Assembly: GCA_017469945.1 (NCBI GenBank)
Contig: JAFUFI010000033.1
Location: 1 to 61,515 of the forward strand
Length of the DNA stretch: 61,515 nt
Direction: 5' to 3'
Source: Lachnospiraceae bacterium
Lineage (GTDB): Bacteria; Bacillota; Clostridia; Lachnospirales; Lachnospiraceae
Position 1 is the stretch's first letter, and every line of letters starts with the position of its first letter. A model generated the notes under the pieces. It ran no database searches and was not told where the DNA came from. It saw only the letters and a list, made by a program, of their open reading frames with translations. The position numbers and the translations under genes were made by a program. Shown piece after piece: positions 1 to 8,707 of the stretch.

Positions 1-32
1 GGGGTTCATTTTCAGAATTGAAAATGAACCCC
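1..32. repeat. Perfect inverted repeat at the left edge
   Basis: Bases 1-13 and 20-32 are exact reverse complements around a six-base loop, and the left arm may continue outside the window. No T-run follows on the + strand; the next bases are C-rich. It could be an intergenic palindrome or part of a terminator for a gene to the left. I cannot tell which. Confidence 0.6.
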
Positions 33-64
33 CAACCCCGTCCCCCTGTGTCATTTTTTGTTGC

Positions 65-103
65 AGAGAAGCCCCATCCTTTCGGACAGGGCTTCTCTTT
101 TAT
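65..103 (+). terminator. Rho-independent terminator
   Basis: A ten-base stem (65-74 with 89-98) is followed by a short T-rich stretch on the + strand. This fits the end of a rightward gene lying left of the window. It also sits just beyond the end of the leftward chemoreceptor gene, but there is no T-run on that strand. Confidence 0.6.
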
Positions 104-134
104 ATTAACCTTCTCTATTAAATAATACCGTCTT

Positions 135-1845
135 TTAGAACTTAAATCTGTTAACCTCTGCGGAAAGATCAGCGCTAAGCTGGTTGAGGACATCAGTCTC
201 CTCCTGGCAGGACTGAACTGCGCCCGAGAGAGTCTGCATTGAAGCACTGGTCTCTTCGGTAGATGCTGCGTTCTCCTCAGAGATAGCTGCAAGCTGTTCA
301 ACAACACCGCTGATGATGTTCTTTTCCTTTTCAAGGTCTGTCATCTGCTCTGCAATATCTCCGGATGCGGTAGCAACTTCCTGTACGAACTGACGAAGAG
401 AATCGAAGGAATCGATCGTGCTCTGGAGCTGCTCCATCTGTCTGTCGGAATCTTCTTTAACTTCCTGCATCTTGCCAACGCTCTGGTTGGAGTTCTCTAT
501 AAGTTCCTCAACAATATTGTTGATCTCATTAGCACTTGCAGCGGAATCGTCAGCAAGCTTTCTGATCTCTTCAGCAACTACGGCAAATCCGCGGCCTGCC
601 TCTCCCGCTCTTGCTGCCTCGATTGAAGCATTAAGAGAAAGAAGGTTTGTCTGGCTTGCAATATCCTGAATAAGAGTAACAGCTTCTTGAATCTTGGTAG
701 CGGAAGCATTGGTTCTTCCGGTCTGGTCGGATACGATATCGATGTTTGAAGCGGTCTGCTCATTGATGCCCTTGAGATTTAAAAGAGTAGCGCTTGCCTT
801 ATCGGAGAGTTCGTTCATCTGGCGAACAGTCTCTTCGAGTTTTTCAACGTTACGTACGTTTGTCTCGATTACGGTACCAATATTTCCTACCTGCTCTCCG
901 GCCGAGGTAGTCTCCTGTGCCTGAGATGTGCTTCCTTCGGCAATCTCTTCAACTGCGATGTTTACGTTGGATACGTTCTCGGAAATCTCCTGGAATCTCT
1001 CATGGAACTCACCGTTGGCATCCGCAAGCTTCTCACTCTGGCTCGAAATATTGCTGACAATGTCAACAAGACTGTGTCTCATCTCGCTTACAGCTCTGCA
1101 GATGACACCGGTCTCATCCTTGCGGTTCTTGATCTTGTCGGTTCCTTCATTCTTGGTAATGTCAAGGGATGCAAGCTTGTTGATGATCTCAGTAACCTTT
1201 GTAAGAGGGGAAACCATCACGTATGTAACCCAGATGGTAGTTCCTACAACTATTAAAAGAATTATAAATGCAGCAACAAAAGCCTGGGTGGTTATTTTCT
1301 TAACCTGTTTCATTACCTCATCTTTATCAGCGGTAACGATAAGAATGTAGCTGTTATCGGGACCTACGTGATAAGAAGCCATCTTGATAGCTCCCTTGAA
1401 AAGGTACTCAATTGAATCCTCCTGCCCGGAAAGATCTTTACCTGCCTGAATATCTGAAACAAGACCTTTAACCATCACATTTTTAAACCGGATTGCCCAC
1501 CTTTTCGGCTGTAGGATGATAAAGCATTGTTCCGTCAGCGCTTACCATATATGCATAACTGGTAGATAAGTTAGATATCTTAACTTTGGAGAGCATATTG
1601 TTAAGTTCCTCATAGTCGCTTATCAAACCATCTCCCATTGCGTTATATGCGTCATCCACAACTTTTCCGTATGCCACCGACATATCCATAAGATAATCAT
1701 GGTTTGTCTGCTGAATGTTCTTTCTGAGCGTCGGAAGCAAAATTGCAATGATCACTCCGGATGTTACCAATGCTCCGACCGTTACCATAAGTATGATCTT
1801 AAAACGCATTGAAGAGAAAAAGCCTACTTTTGTTTTCGTTTCCAT
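135..1845 (-). pseudogene. Methyl-accepting chemotaxis protein, split by a one-base frameshift
   Basis: This is a transmembrane chemoreceptor that senses ligands outside the cell and controls the CheA kinase. Two adjacent frames make up one receptor. The N-terminal piece (1483-1845) has a short cytoplasmic end, a membrane helix at about residues 14-36 and the start of a Cache-like sensor domain, and it stops after 'GNPV'. The C-terminal piece (135-1478) resumes with the rest of the sensor, a second membrane helix, a HAMP domain and a full signalling hairpin with the tip motif '[15 protein letters not shown]'. Removing one T from the TTTAAAAA run near 1484 joins the pieces into about 570 residues, a normal receptor length. 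The start chosen is the ATG at 1845, ten bases after AGGAG; a GTG three codons earlier lies too close to it. The cause may be a real mutation, a sequencing error or, less likely, recoding. Confidence 0.85.
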
Positions 1846-2053
1846 TAGTACCACACTCCTATATTAAAATTACTGCCGGATATAACCATCAGATATTTCT
1901 CGCTCCGTTGGTTACTCCAACATAAATATTTTATCACCAATTTAGAAGAAAAACTAAATATTTTGGCTGATTTAGTGTATAATTATTTCAGTTGAATTTT
2001 GTTAAAAATAACGAAATTTCAAAGCACCCGTCAATTTTTAAGGAGGACTAAAA

Positions 2054-2575
2054 ATGTCACAAAATCCCGTTGTTACTTTTACCATGAAGAGCGGAGATAC
2101 TTTCAAAGCCGAGCTTTATCCCGAAATCGCTCCCAATACCGTTAACAACTTCTTAAGTCTTGTAAATAAAGGATTTTACAACGGACTTATTTTCCACAGA
2201 GTAATCAGAGGCTTTATGATCCAGGGCGGAGATCCCGAAGGAACAGGCGCCGGCGGTCCCGGATATTCCATCAAAGGTGAATTCAAGATCAATGGCTTCG
2301 ACAACGACCTTAAGCACACCGAGGGCGTTCTTTCTATGGCCCGTACAATGTTCCCTGATTCCGCAGGAAGCCAGTTCTTTGTTATGCACAAAAACTCTCC
2401 CCATCTCGACGGACAGTATGCCGCTTTCGGTAAAGTAATTGAAGGAATGGACGTTGTAAACGCCATCGCCGAGACTCCTACCGATTTTTCAGACCGTCCT
2501 TTAGAGGATCAGATAATGGAAACCGTAGTTGCAGAAACCTTCGGAGTAGAGTATCCCGAGCCTGAAAAATGTTAA
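2054..2575 (+). CDS. Peptidyl-prolyl cis-trans isomerase, cyclophilin type
   Basis: This enzyme isomerises X-Pro peptide bonds and helps proteins fold. The 173-residue protein is a single cyclophilin domain with the family hallmarks '[15 protein letters not shown]', 'GSQFFV' and '[11 protein letters not shown]', which hold the catalytic Arg and the substrate-binding Phe, Gln and Trp/His-type positions. There is no signal peptide, so it should be cytoplasmic. The ATG follows a strong AGGAGG site. It is a single-gene unit between the leftward chemoreceptor gene and a terminator at 2602-2645. The family call is firm. The in vivo substrate is unknown. Confidence 0.95.
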   Translation: MSQNPVVTFTMKSGDTFKAELYPEIAPNTVNNFLSLVNKGFYNGLIFHRVIRGFMIQGGDPEGTGAGGPGYSIKGEFKINGFDNDLKHTEGVLSMARTMFPDSAGSQFFVMHKNSPHLDGQYAAFGKVIEGMDVVNAIAETPTDFSDRPLEDQIMETVVAETFGVEYPEPEKC

Positions 2576-2601
2576 CTCAACATATTGTGGTATAAAGCAT
2601 C

Positions 2602-2647
2602 AGCCCCTCAAGTCCTTGTAAAATCAAGGGTTTGAGGGGCCTTTTGT
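2602..2647 (+). terminator. Terminator of the cyclophilin gene
   Basis: Arms 2603-2611 and 2632-2640 pair perfectly, with a further inner CCTTG/CAAGG pairing, and the stem is followed by CTTTTG. Confidence 0.85.
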
Positions 2648-2780
2648 TCATAATTAATTCATAATTGTTTTAAATTATGTTTACCTGTAAATCATTTTTT
2701 AGAAACTATTCAAATATATACTTTAACTATCAGATGAAGAAAAGAGCTTAAGACAAGTTTAAACACTTTTTCATAATATA

Positions 2781-2808
2781 ATGCCGGGAAACAAAAGTTT
2801 CCCGGCAT
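2781..2808. repeat. Perfect 12-bp stem-loop in the gap before the aldolase gene
   Basis: Bases 2781-2792 and 2797-2808 form a perfect palindrome with a four-base AAAA loop, followed on the + strand by a pyrimidine-rich stretch. It lies in the 306-base gene-free stretch 2576-2881, which otherwise holds only the two terminators at 2602 and 2840. It may be a second terminator, but its T-run is weak. Confidence 0.5.
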
Positions 2809-2839
2809 CCTCCCTTTTATGAGATAAAAAGTAACATCA

Positions 2840-2868
2840 AAAAACTCCGGCCTTGCGGTCGGAGTTTT
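2840..2868 (-). terminator. Terminator of the aldolase gene
   Basis: Read on the minus strand, a GC-rich stem with a GCAA tetraloop is followed by six T. The stem also has T on the other side, so it may act in both directions. Confidence 0.85.
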
Positions 2869-2881
2869 GATTTTGTCTGAA

Positions 2882-3748
2882 TTATTCTGCTTTTCCAACA
2901 GATCCGAAGAGTTCCATCTTCTCCTTAACGGTGTCGTGGATAGCCTGAGTTCCGGGAGCAAGAAGCTTTCTGGGATCGAATCCCTTTCCTTCAAGATCCT
3001 TTCCTTCTTCAACATACTTTCTGGTAGCTGCTGCGAATGAAAGCTGGCACTCGGTGTTAACGTTGATCTTTGAAACGCCAAGGTCGATAGCCTTCTTGAT
3101 CATATCAGCGGGGATACCTGTTCCTCCGTGAAGAACGAGAGGAAGCTCACCGGTAAGCTTCTGGATAGCATCAAGAGTTTCAAATGAAAGTCCCTGCCAG
3201 TTTGCGGGATATTTTCCGTGGATGTTTCCGATACCTGCTGCAAGGAAGTCAACTCCAAGATCAGCGATCATCTTACACTCATTAGGATCAGCGCACTCGC
3301 CCATTCCGATAACGCCATCTTCTTCTCCGCCGATTGAACCAACTTCAGCTTCGATTGAAAGACCCTTTCTGTGAGCTGCCTTAACGAGCTCGGTAGTCTT
3401 CTGAACGTTCTCATCGATTGAGTAGTGAGAACCATCGAACATGATTGATGAGAATCCTGCTTCGATGCACTTGTAGCAGTGCTCGTATGTACCGTGGTCA
3501 AGGTGAAGGGCAACGGGAACATCGATATCGAGATCCTTTAAGAGTCCGTTTACCATTCCGACAACTACGTCATAACCACCCATGTACTTTCCGGCACCCT
3601 CGGATACACCAAGGATTACAGGGCTTCTAAGCTCCTTAGCTGTAAGGAGAATAGACTTAGTCCACTCGAGGTTGTTGATGTTGAACTGTCCGACTGCATA
3701 GTGGCCGGCTTTTGCTTTTTTGAGCATGTCTGTAGCTGATACTAACAT
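2882..3748 (-). CDS. fba: Class II fructose-1,6-bisphosphate aldolase
   Basis: This cytoplasmic zinc enzyme cleaves fructose-1,6-bisphosphate to glyceraldehyde-3-phosphate and dihydroxyacetone phosphate in glycolysis. The 288 residues match the family in length and show its landmarks in order: 'LHLDHG' with a zinc-ligand His and the catalytic Asp, 'FDGSHYS', 'EAEVGSIGGEEDG', 'LHGGTGIP' with a second metal His, and 'KINVNT' at the phosphate site. Tagatose-bisphosphate aldolases share the fold, but the surroundings give no hint of tagatose or galactitol use. AGGAGG-like bases precede the ATG. The gene has its own promoter, inside the end of the lipid-kinase gene, and its own terminator, so it is probably transcribed alone. 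Confidence 0.93.
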   Translation of the reverse strand: MLVSATDMLKKAKAGHYAVGQFNINNLEWTKSILLTAKELRSPVILGVSEGAGKYMGGYDVVVGMVNGLLKDLDIDVPVALHLDHGTYEHCYKCIEAGFSSIMFDGSHYSIDENVQKTTELVKAAHRKGLSIEAEVGSIGGEEDGVIGMGECADPNECKMIADLGVDFLAAGIGNIHGKYPANWQGLSFETLDAIQKLTGELPLVLHGGTGIPADMIKKAIDLGVSKINVNTECQLSFAAATRKYVEEGKDLEGKGFDPRKLLAPGTQAIHDTVKEKMELFGSVGKAE

Positions 3749-3817
3749 TTTTTATACCTCCGCTTTTAACATTTGCGTCCGCAGATAAGTGCGGATTAAC
3801 TATTCAATTATGTGAAA

Positions 3818-3846
3818 ATTATAACATACTATTTTTTATTGGTAAA
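3818..3846 (-). promoter_or_regulatory. Promoter of the aldolase gene
   Basis: On the minus strand, TTTACC, a 17-base spacer and TATAAT with an upstream TG (extended -10) lie about 70 bases before the start codon. The -35 lies within the last codons of the upstream lipid-kinase gene. Motif match only. Confidence 0.55.
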
Positions 3847-4735
3847 TAACCTTGATGTCGATAGCCTTGGGCAAAGTCTTAATATGAACCTTTTTGTGGG
3901 CTCCTCCGTCTTCGCCGTCAAGGGCCCAGCTTACAGGCTCATCACACTCAATCGTAATGTCGTTAGTCCTGAAGCTGTACATAAGATCATTATCAAAATT
4001 TCTCTCAAGAAGAGAAACAAGGATCGTATTAAGCTCGGGTGGAGTCTTGGGATCCTTTATAAGAGTAACCTCGAACTCTCCGTCGTCTAATTCTACTCCG
4101 GGCCCCATGATTCCCTGGAATCCTCCAACCTGCTTAGAGTTGGAGATCATTCCGTAGATAAAGACATCCTCTATCGTCTCACCGTTTGCCGTAACCTTTA
4201 ATTTGTGTGCATGTGCATTTAAAAGGGACTTTCCGCCGCTCAAGATGTACGCGGTATGTCCCAAAGCGTTCTTTATCTGCTGATCGGTGGAATAAGAAAT
4301 CTCGCTGAACAGCCCAAAAGCCGCTACATAGATAAAGTTGGAGTCATTAAAGCTTCCTACGTCGCAGGAAAAATCAGATCCGGAAACGATGATGTTTGCC
4401 GCTTTTAACATATCCGAAGGAATAGCAAGGCTCGCCGCAAAATCATTGGTAGATCCCGCAGGGATATACCCGAGGGGCGTTCTGTGGTCGCTTTGCAGCA
4501 TTCCGTTTACAACTTCATCCAAGGTTCCGTCACCGCCGCTGCAGACGACTACATCGTAGATATTTGAGCGGTTTTTTACGATATTAACCGCATCGCCGTG
4601 CCTCTGGGTCGGGACGATAGTGATCTCATATCCGCCGGCCGTAAATATATCCAGTATGTCGGCAAGCTTGTTTCTGATCATAGCTTTACCGGCCTTAGGA
4701 TTATATACGAACAGCATCTTTTTACTCTGTTTCAT
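3836..4735 (-). CDS. Diacylglycerol kinase family lipid kinase (YegS/DagK type)
   Basis: The protein is predicted to phosphorylate a lipid such as diacylglycerol at the inner membrane face, using ATP, and so recycle lipid released by envelope polymer synthesis. The N-terminal catalytic domain has 'YNPKAGK' at the start and the hallmark 'SGGDGTLDEVVNGM' nucleotide loop; a beta-rich C-terminal domain follows, with total length (299 residues) typical of the family. I chose the ATG at 4735 because the other in-frame start is a TTG five codons earlier; neither has a strong ribosome site. It is the last gene of the leftward uvrC-hprK-whiA operon, about 30 bases after the HPr-like gene. The exact lipid substrate is not visible. 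Confidence 0.88.
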   Translation of the reverse strand: MKQSKKMLFVYNPKAGKAMIRNKLADILDIFTAGGYEITIVPTQRHGDAVNIVKNRSNIYDVVVCSGGDGTLDEVVNGMLQSDHRTPLGYIPAGSTNDFAASLAIPSDMLKAANIIVSGSDFSCDVGSFNDSNFIYVAAFGLFSEISYSTDQQIKNALGHTAYILSGGKSLLNAHAHKLKVTANGETIEDVFIYGMISNSKQVGGFQGIMGPGVELDDGEFEVTLIKDPKTPPELNTILVSLLERNFDNDLMYSFRTNDITIECDEPVSWALDGEDGGAHKKVHIKTLPKAIDIKVIYQ

Positions 4736-4764
4736 ACGTAGATACCCCAAAAACTGTCTTTGGA

Positions 4765-5022
4765 TTATTTATCCCCAAGAAGAAAACCTACAACTCCGTC
4801 AAGAGCAGCCTCTTCGTCATCACCCTCAGCAGATACTTCCACTTCGTCTCCGTTTGTCATACCAAGGCTCATCATACCCATGATACTCTTGGCATTAACC
4901 TTCTTTGTACCGATCTCAAGATAGATTCTGCTTTCAAACTTACCGGCTTCCTGAACAAGAAGCGCAATGGGTCTGGCCTCCTGGCCATTTTCCAAGTTAA
5001 CCTTAATCTTACTCGTCTTCAT
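4765..5022 (-). CDS. HPr-family protein with Glu in place of the active-site His (Crh-like)
   Basis: The protein has the 85-residue HPr fold of the phosphotransferase system. From the ATG at 5022 the numbering matches HPr exactly. Position 15, normally the phosphorylatable His in 'HARP', is Glu in 'QEARP'. Ser46, the HPr kinase target, is kept in 'KSIMGMMSLG'. This is the pattern of Crh, the Bacillus catabolite-repression HPr, which has Gln at position 15. It should be unable to carry phosphate to sugars but can act as a regulatory partner of CcpA or another protein when phosphorylated on Ser46. Its neighbours agree: whiA lies just upstream and hprK is in the same operon. A TTG two codons earlier is a less likely start. 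The function is inferred. Confidence 0.88.
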   Translation of the reverse strand: MKTSKIKVNLENGQEARPIALLVQEAGKFESRIYLEIGTKKVNAKSIMGMMSLGMTNGDEVEVSAEGDDEEAALDGVVGFLLGDK

Positions 5023-5071
5023 AACCAATAAATCCTTTCATAATCCCGCCTTGGCGGATCTCCTCAAATAC

Positions 5072-5950
5072 TTACGGCTCCAAGCCCTCTCTAAGCTTTT
5101 CTGCCATTTCTCCCAGTCTCCTCAATCTATGATTAACTCCCGATTTTCCAACGGGAGGATCTAAATGTTCTCCGAGCTCCCCTAAGGGCGTTTCCGGAAA
5201 TTCAAGCCTGACCTGAGCCATTTCCGCAAGGCTCTCAGGCAGCCTCTCAAGACCGTAATGGTCTCTTATATAGATAATATCTTCAACCTGTCTCGCAGAC
5301 GCATTGACTGTTTTGCGGATATTGGACATCTCGCAGTTTACACGCCTGTTAACGGAATTGTTTACTTCTTTATATATACGGGCATTTTCCATCTCCATAA
5401 GGGAGTTAGGCGCTTCAAGGACGCTGAGCATCTCTACTATCGCTTCGCCTTCCTTTATATAGACCACATAGCTTTTCCGTCTTGTTGTGATCTTTGTGGA
5501 AATATCAAAAGCCCCTATAACGCGAGCTATCTGCTCCGCCTTTTTCCGGGACTGACAGACAAACTCCAAATGGTAAGTTTTAGCGGGATCGTTTACGGAG
5601 CCGGCCCCCAAAAAAGTGCCTCTAAGGAAGCTTCTCTGGCAACATGAATTCTTTATCATAAGGGGATCCGCGGCTTCTTCCGGGTCTCCCATTTTGGAAA
5701 AAAATTCCTTAAATTCGGGACTGTTCTCGCTAATTTCCCCAACTATATTAAATGTTTTTCTTAATAAAGTAAAGCCTTTTCTGACTATAGCCTCATCCTG
5801 AGCCGCAAATCCTATGCTTATCATACCGCCGTCCGATCTTCCGATATGACCGCAGGAATGAAACAGCCCCGCCAGCTCCGCGAGCCGGCAATGTCTGGAA
5901 GGCGCCATCTTTTGCGTCAGCTCCTGCTTAACCGTTCCGGCAAAAGACAT
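5072..5950 (-). CDS. whiA: DNA-binding protein WhiA
   Basis: WhiA is a Gram-positive DNA-binding protein linked to cell division, chromosome segregation and, in actinomycetes, sporulation control. The 292 residues match the family: an N-terminal domain related to LAGLIDADG homing endonucleases (from 'MSFAGTVKQEL', through 'RGTFLGAGSV' and 'YVVYIKEGE'), then a C-terminal helix-turn-helix region ('LEFPETPLGELGEHLDPPVGKSGVNHRLRRL' is split here only for description of position, about 250-285). It lies 12 bases after rapZ and about 50 bases before the HPr-like gene, the conserved firmicute order rapZ-whiA-crh. No catalytic activity is expected, because the endonuclease active-site acids are not kept in WhiA proteins. 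Confidence 0.95.
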   Translation of the reverse strand: MSFAGTVKQELTQKMAPSRHCRLAELAGLFHSCGHIGRSDGGMISIGFAAQDEAIVRKGFTLLRKTFNIVGEISENSPEFKEFFSKMGDPEEAADPLMIKNSCCQRSFLRGTFLGAGSVNDPAKTYHLEFVCQSRKKAEQIARVIGAFDISTKITTRRKSYVVYIKEGEAIVEMLSVLEAPNSLMEMENARIYKEVNNSVNRRVNCEMSNIRKTVNASARQVEDIIYIRDHYGLERLPESLAEMAQVRLEFPETPLGELGEHLDPPVGKSGVNHRLRRLGEMAEKLREGLEP

Positions 5951-5962
5951 CTGTATTCTCCT

Positions 5963-6829
5963 TTATTTTCCCTGGACCGTAACGTCTCTGTGGTAAAGCT
6001 TAAGTCCGCATCCGCCCTGTTTTTCAAGTCTGTCGTAAAGCTGACCGGCAAGAGTAACGCTTCTGTGCTTTCCTCCCGTACATCCGATGGCAACGACCAA
6101 AGAGTACTTGCCTTCTTTTATGTAATTGGGGATAAGGAACTGCAAGAGGTCCACTATCTTGTCAAGGAATATTCCGGCCTCGTCAAACTGCATAACGTAG
6201 TTCCTTACTTCCTCGTCAAGTCCCGTTTTGGTCTTAAGCTCTTCTATATAGAACGGATTGGGTAAAAACCTTACATCAAAAACAAGATCCGCATCCACAG
6301 GGATTCCGTGTTTAAATCCGAAGGACATGATTGAAACCATAAGGTTGTTGTACGCCTTGTCCTTGACAAATATCTCGTCAAGCTGTGCCTTAAGCTCTCT
6401 TGTTAGGAGATTCGTTGTATCAATGACGTACTTGGAATAGGGCTTTATCTTCTCGAGCATCTCACGCTCTTTTGCTACTCCGTCCTCAACTCTGCCTTCA
6501 GGGGAGAGAGGATGCATACGCCTTGTCTCTTTGTATCTGCGGATAAGAGCGCGCTCAGACGCCTCAAGGTAAAGGACATCAACGCTGATATTCATCCCCG
6601 CAAGGCGGTCAAGCACCTTGGGAAGCTCCATAAAGGACTGGCCGTTTCTGACATCAAGCCCTAAAGCAACCTTTGTAAGCTCTGTTCCGGGCTGCATGAT
6701 CAGCTCCGCAAATTTTTCAAGCAAAGAAACGGGCAGATTATCTACACAATAAAAGCCCATATCTTCAAGCATTTTCAGCGTCGTACTTTTTCCGCCGCCG
6801 CTCATTCCGGTAACAATTACAAATCTCAT
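5963..6829 (-). CDS. rapZ: RNase adapter / nucleotide-binding protein RapZ
   Basis: RapZ is a P-loop protein. In E. coli it delivers the small RNA GlmZ to RNase E and so tunes glucosamine-6-phosphate synthase and cell-wall precursor supply. In firmicutes the homologue (YvcJ) binds and hydrolyses nucleotides. Visible are the Walker A 'GMSGGGKST' at residues 8-16, 'FYCVDNLP' just after, and the conserved C-terminal 'GCTGGKHRSV' segment. The 288-residue length is normal. It overlaps murB by four bases (ATGA), which points to translational coupling. The link with murB and hprK fits a role between carbon state and envelope synthesis. That role is inferred for this organism. Confidence 0.95.
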   Translation of the reverse strand: MRFVIVTGMSGGGKSTTLKMLEDMGFYCVDNLPVSLLEKFAELIMQPGTELTKVALGLDVRNGQSFMELPKVLDRLAGMNISVDVLYLEASERALIRRYKETRRMHPLSPEGRVEDGVAKEREMLEKIKPYSKYVIDTTNLLTRELKAQLDEIFVKDKAYNNLMVSIMSFGFKHGIPVDADLVFDVRFLPNPFYIEELKTKTGLDEEVRNYVMQFDEAGIFLDKIVDLLQFLIPNYIKEGKYSLVVAIGCTGGKHRSVTLAGQLYDRLEKQGGCGLKLYHRDVTVQGK

Positions 6830-7734
6830 TGTACTATCTCTATCTCCGGCTCGAGATTAACTCCCGAGGTCTCAAAAACTCTTTGCTGTACTTCCTTTAT
6901 TAGATCTAAAACATCCTTCGAGGAAGCGTTTCCGGTATTAACTACAAATCCGCAATGTTTCTCGGACACCTTTGCGCCGCCTACGGCAAATCCTGCAAGA
7001 CCGGCCTCCATAATAAGCTTTCCCGCAAAGTTTCCCTCCGGGCGCTTAAAGGTACTTCCCGCGCTGGGCAGATCAAGGGGCTGTTTAGCTCTTCGCCTTT
7101 CGTTAAAGTCGTTCATCTTATCGAGGATCTCGTCAGCATTTCCCCTCTGCAGTTCAAAAACGACTTCGGTAATAACATATTCTTCCCTGCGCATAAGGCT
7201 GCTTCTGTATCCGAAGTCCGCTTCCTTATTCGAAAGAGTAACAAACTCTCCCTCCGGCGAAACGGCGCTTACGGATTTAACCACCTGCTTAAGTTCTCCG
7301 TCGTAAGCCCCCGCGTTCATTACAACGCCTCCTCCGACGGTACCGGGGATTCCGGCAGCGAACTCAAGTCCCGACAGGGAAGCCTTTTGAGCTTCCTTAG
7401 ATACCCGTACCAGCATCGCTCCAGCTTCCGCAAAGATAAGATTCCCCTCGACTCTTATATCGGAAATCTTTCTTCCCAGATGGATGACGACGCCTTCGTA
7501 ACCCTCATCGGAAAAAAGAGTATTACTTCCGTTTCCGAGTACGTAAAAAGGGATTCTTTCACTCTTTAGATATTTTGACACATCTGTCAGTTGCTTGACG
7601 GTATCTATTTCGACAAGGCACCTTGCGGGTCCGCCGATCTTGAAAGTCGTATATCCGGAAAGGAGTTCGCCTTGCTTTACATTTTCAGCAGAAGTATATT
7701 CAATTATCGAATCTATTACTTCTTTGGTAATCAT
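6826..7734 (-). CDS. murB: UDP-N-acetylenolpyruvoylglucosamine reductase
   Basis: MurB uses NADPH and FAD to reduce UDP-GlcNAc-enolpyruvate to UDP-MurNAc, the second committed step of peptidoglycan synthesis, in the cytoplasm. The FAD-binding domain shows 'VLGNGSNTLFSDEG' and 'GIPGTVGGGVVMNAGAYDGE', the catalytic serine lies in 'SAGSTFKRP', and the acidic residue needed for catalysis is in the C-terminal 'EPEIEIV'. At 302 residues it is the short type IIb form usual in firmicutes. Its end overlaps the rapZ start by four bases, and it starts 31 bases after the glucokinase gene. Confidence 0.96.
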   Translation of the reverse strand: MITKEVIDSIIEYTSAENVKQGELLSGYTTFKIGGPARCLVEIDTVKQLTDVSKYLKSERIPFYVLGNGSNTLFSDEGYEGVVIHLGRKISDIRVEGNLIFAEAGAMLVRVSKEAQKASLSGLEFAAGIPGTVGGGVVMNAGAYDGELKQVVKSVSAVSPEGEFVTLSNKEADFGYRSSLMRREEYVITEVVFELQRGNADEILDKMNDFNERRRAKQPLDLPSAGSTFKRPEGNFAGKLIMEAGLAGFAVGGAKVSEKHCGFVVNTGNASSKDVLDLIKEVQQRVFETSGVNLEPEIEIVQ

Positions 7735-7765
7735 TTATTACCGCCTTTAAGCTTAGTATCAATAC

Positions 7766-8707
7766 TTATTTATTGATGATCATGCCGGCAGCTCCTACGA
7801 TTCCGGCATCATTGCCAAGCTCAGCCATCGCAAACTTTGCTCCTTTGCAGGGAGGGAATGCGTACTTTTTAAAGCTGGGCTCGATAAACTTAATAAGGAT
7901 CTCTCCTGCCTTGGATACGCCTCCGCCGATGACGAAAACTTCAGGATTTACAACGTTTGCAACTGCCGCAAGTCCCTTTCCGCAGTAGTAACCGAACTTC
8001 TCTGCTACTTCTGTTGCAAGCTTATCCCCTGCCTTTACCGCATCAAATACGGTCTTTGCAGATACTTCGCCGTCTCTTAAGCAGCTGGGAGTCTCGTCAG
8101 ATGCAAGTCTTCTCTTTGCAAGTCTTACTATTCCGGTAGCGGATGCATACTGCTCAAGGCATCCGTGTCCGCCACATCCGCAGGTATCGGGCTCATCATC
8201 CACCAAATGGATATGTCCTATCTCTCCGCCGGCTCCGGTAGCGCCTGCGAGTATCTTTCCTCCGACGATAATTCCGCCGCCTACACCGGTTCCAAGGGTA
8301 ACGGCCACCATATCGCTATGGCCTCTTCCGCCGCCCTGCCACATTTCTCCGAAAGCAGCTACATTTGCATCATTGGCAGCCTTAACCTCGATACCTCCGA
8401 TCTCTTTCTCGAAAGCTTCTCTAAGATTAAAGGGCTCCCATCCGAGGTTTACGGCTCCTCCCGACATATAACCATTGTCATCCACAGCACCGGGGGCTCC
8501 GACGCCAAGTCCGAGGACATCCGATAAGTTAATTCCATGCTCGGAAAGCTTACCCAAAACACTCTTTGAAACGTCGGAAATAATCTGCTTACCGCCGTTT
8601 GTCTTGACAGTAGGGATTTCCCACTTGTCTATAATCTTTGAATTCTCCTCGAAGATACCGATCTTTACCGTAGTACCTCCGATATCAACTCCAACTGCAT
8701 ACTTCAT
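7766..8707 (-). CDS. glcK: ROK-family glucokinase
   Basis: The enzyme is predicted to phosphorylate glucose to glucose-6-phosphate with ATP. The N-terminal phosphate loop 'VDIGGTTVKIGIF', the catalytic Asp in 'AANDANVAAFGE' and the ROK zinc motif 'CGCGGHGCLEQ' (preceded by a ligand His) are all present, and 313 residues is typical. There is no N-terminal helix-turn-helix, so it is an enzyme and not a ROK repressor. It shares one base with the end of hprK (8707), so the two are tightly coupled. Placing glucose phosphorylation next to the HPr kinase makes sense, because this kinase responds to glycolytic intermediates. A preference for another hexose cannot be excluded. Confidence 0.9.
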   Translation of the reverse strand: MKYAVGVDIGGTTVKIGIFEENSKIIDKWEIPTVKTNGGKQIISDVSKSVLGKLSEHGINLSDVLGLGVGAPGAVDDNGYMSGGAVNLGWEPFNLREAFEKEIGGIEVKAANDANVAAFGEMWQGGGRGHSDMVAVTLGTGVGGGIIVGGKILAGATGAGGEIGHIHLVDDEPDTCGCGGHGCLEQYASATGIVRLAKRRLASDETPSCLRDGEVSAKTVFDAVKAGDKLATEVAEKFGYYCGKGLAAVANVVNPEVFVIGGGVSKAGEILIKFIEPSFKKYAFPPCKGAKFAMAELGNDAGIVGAAGMIINK

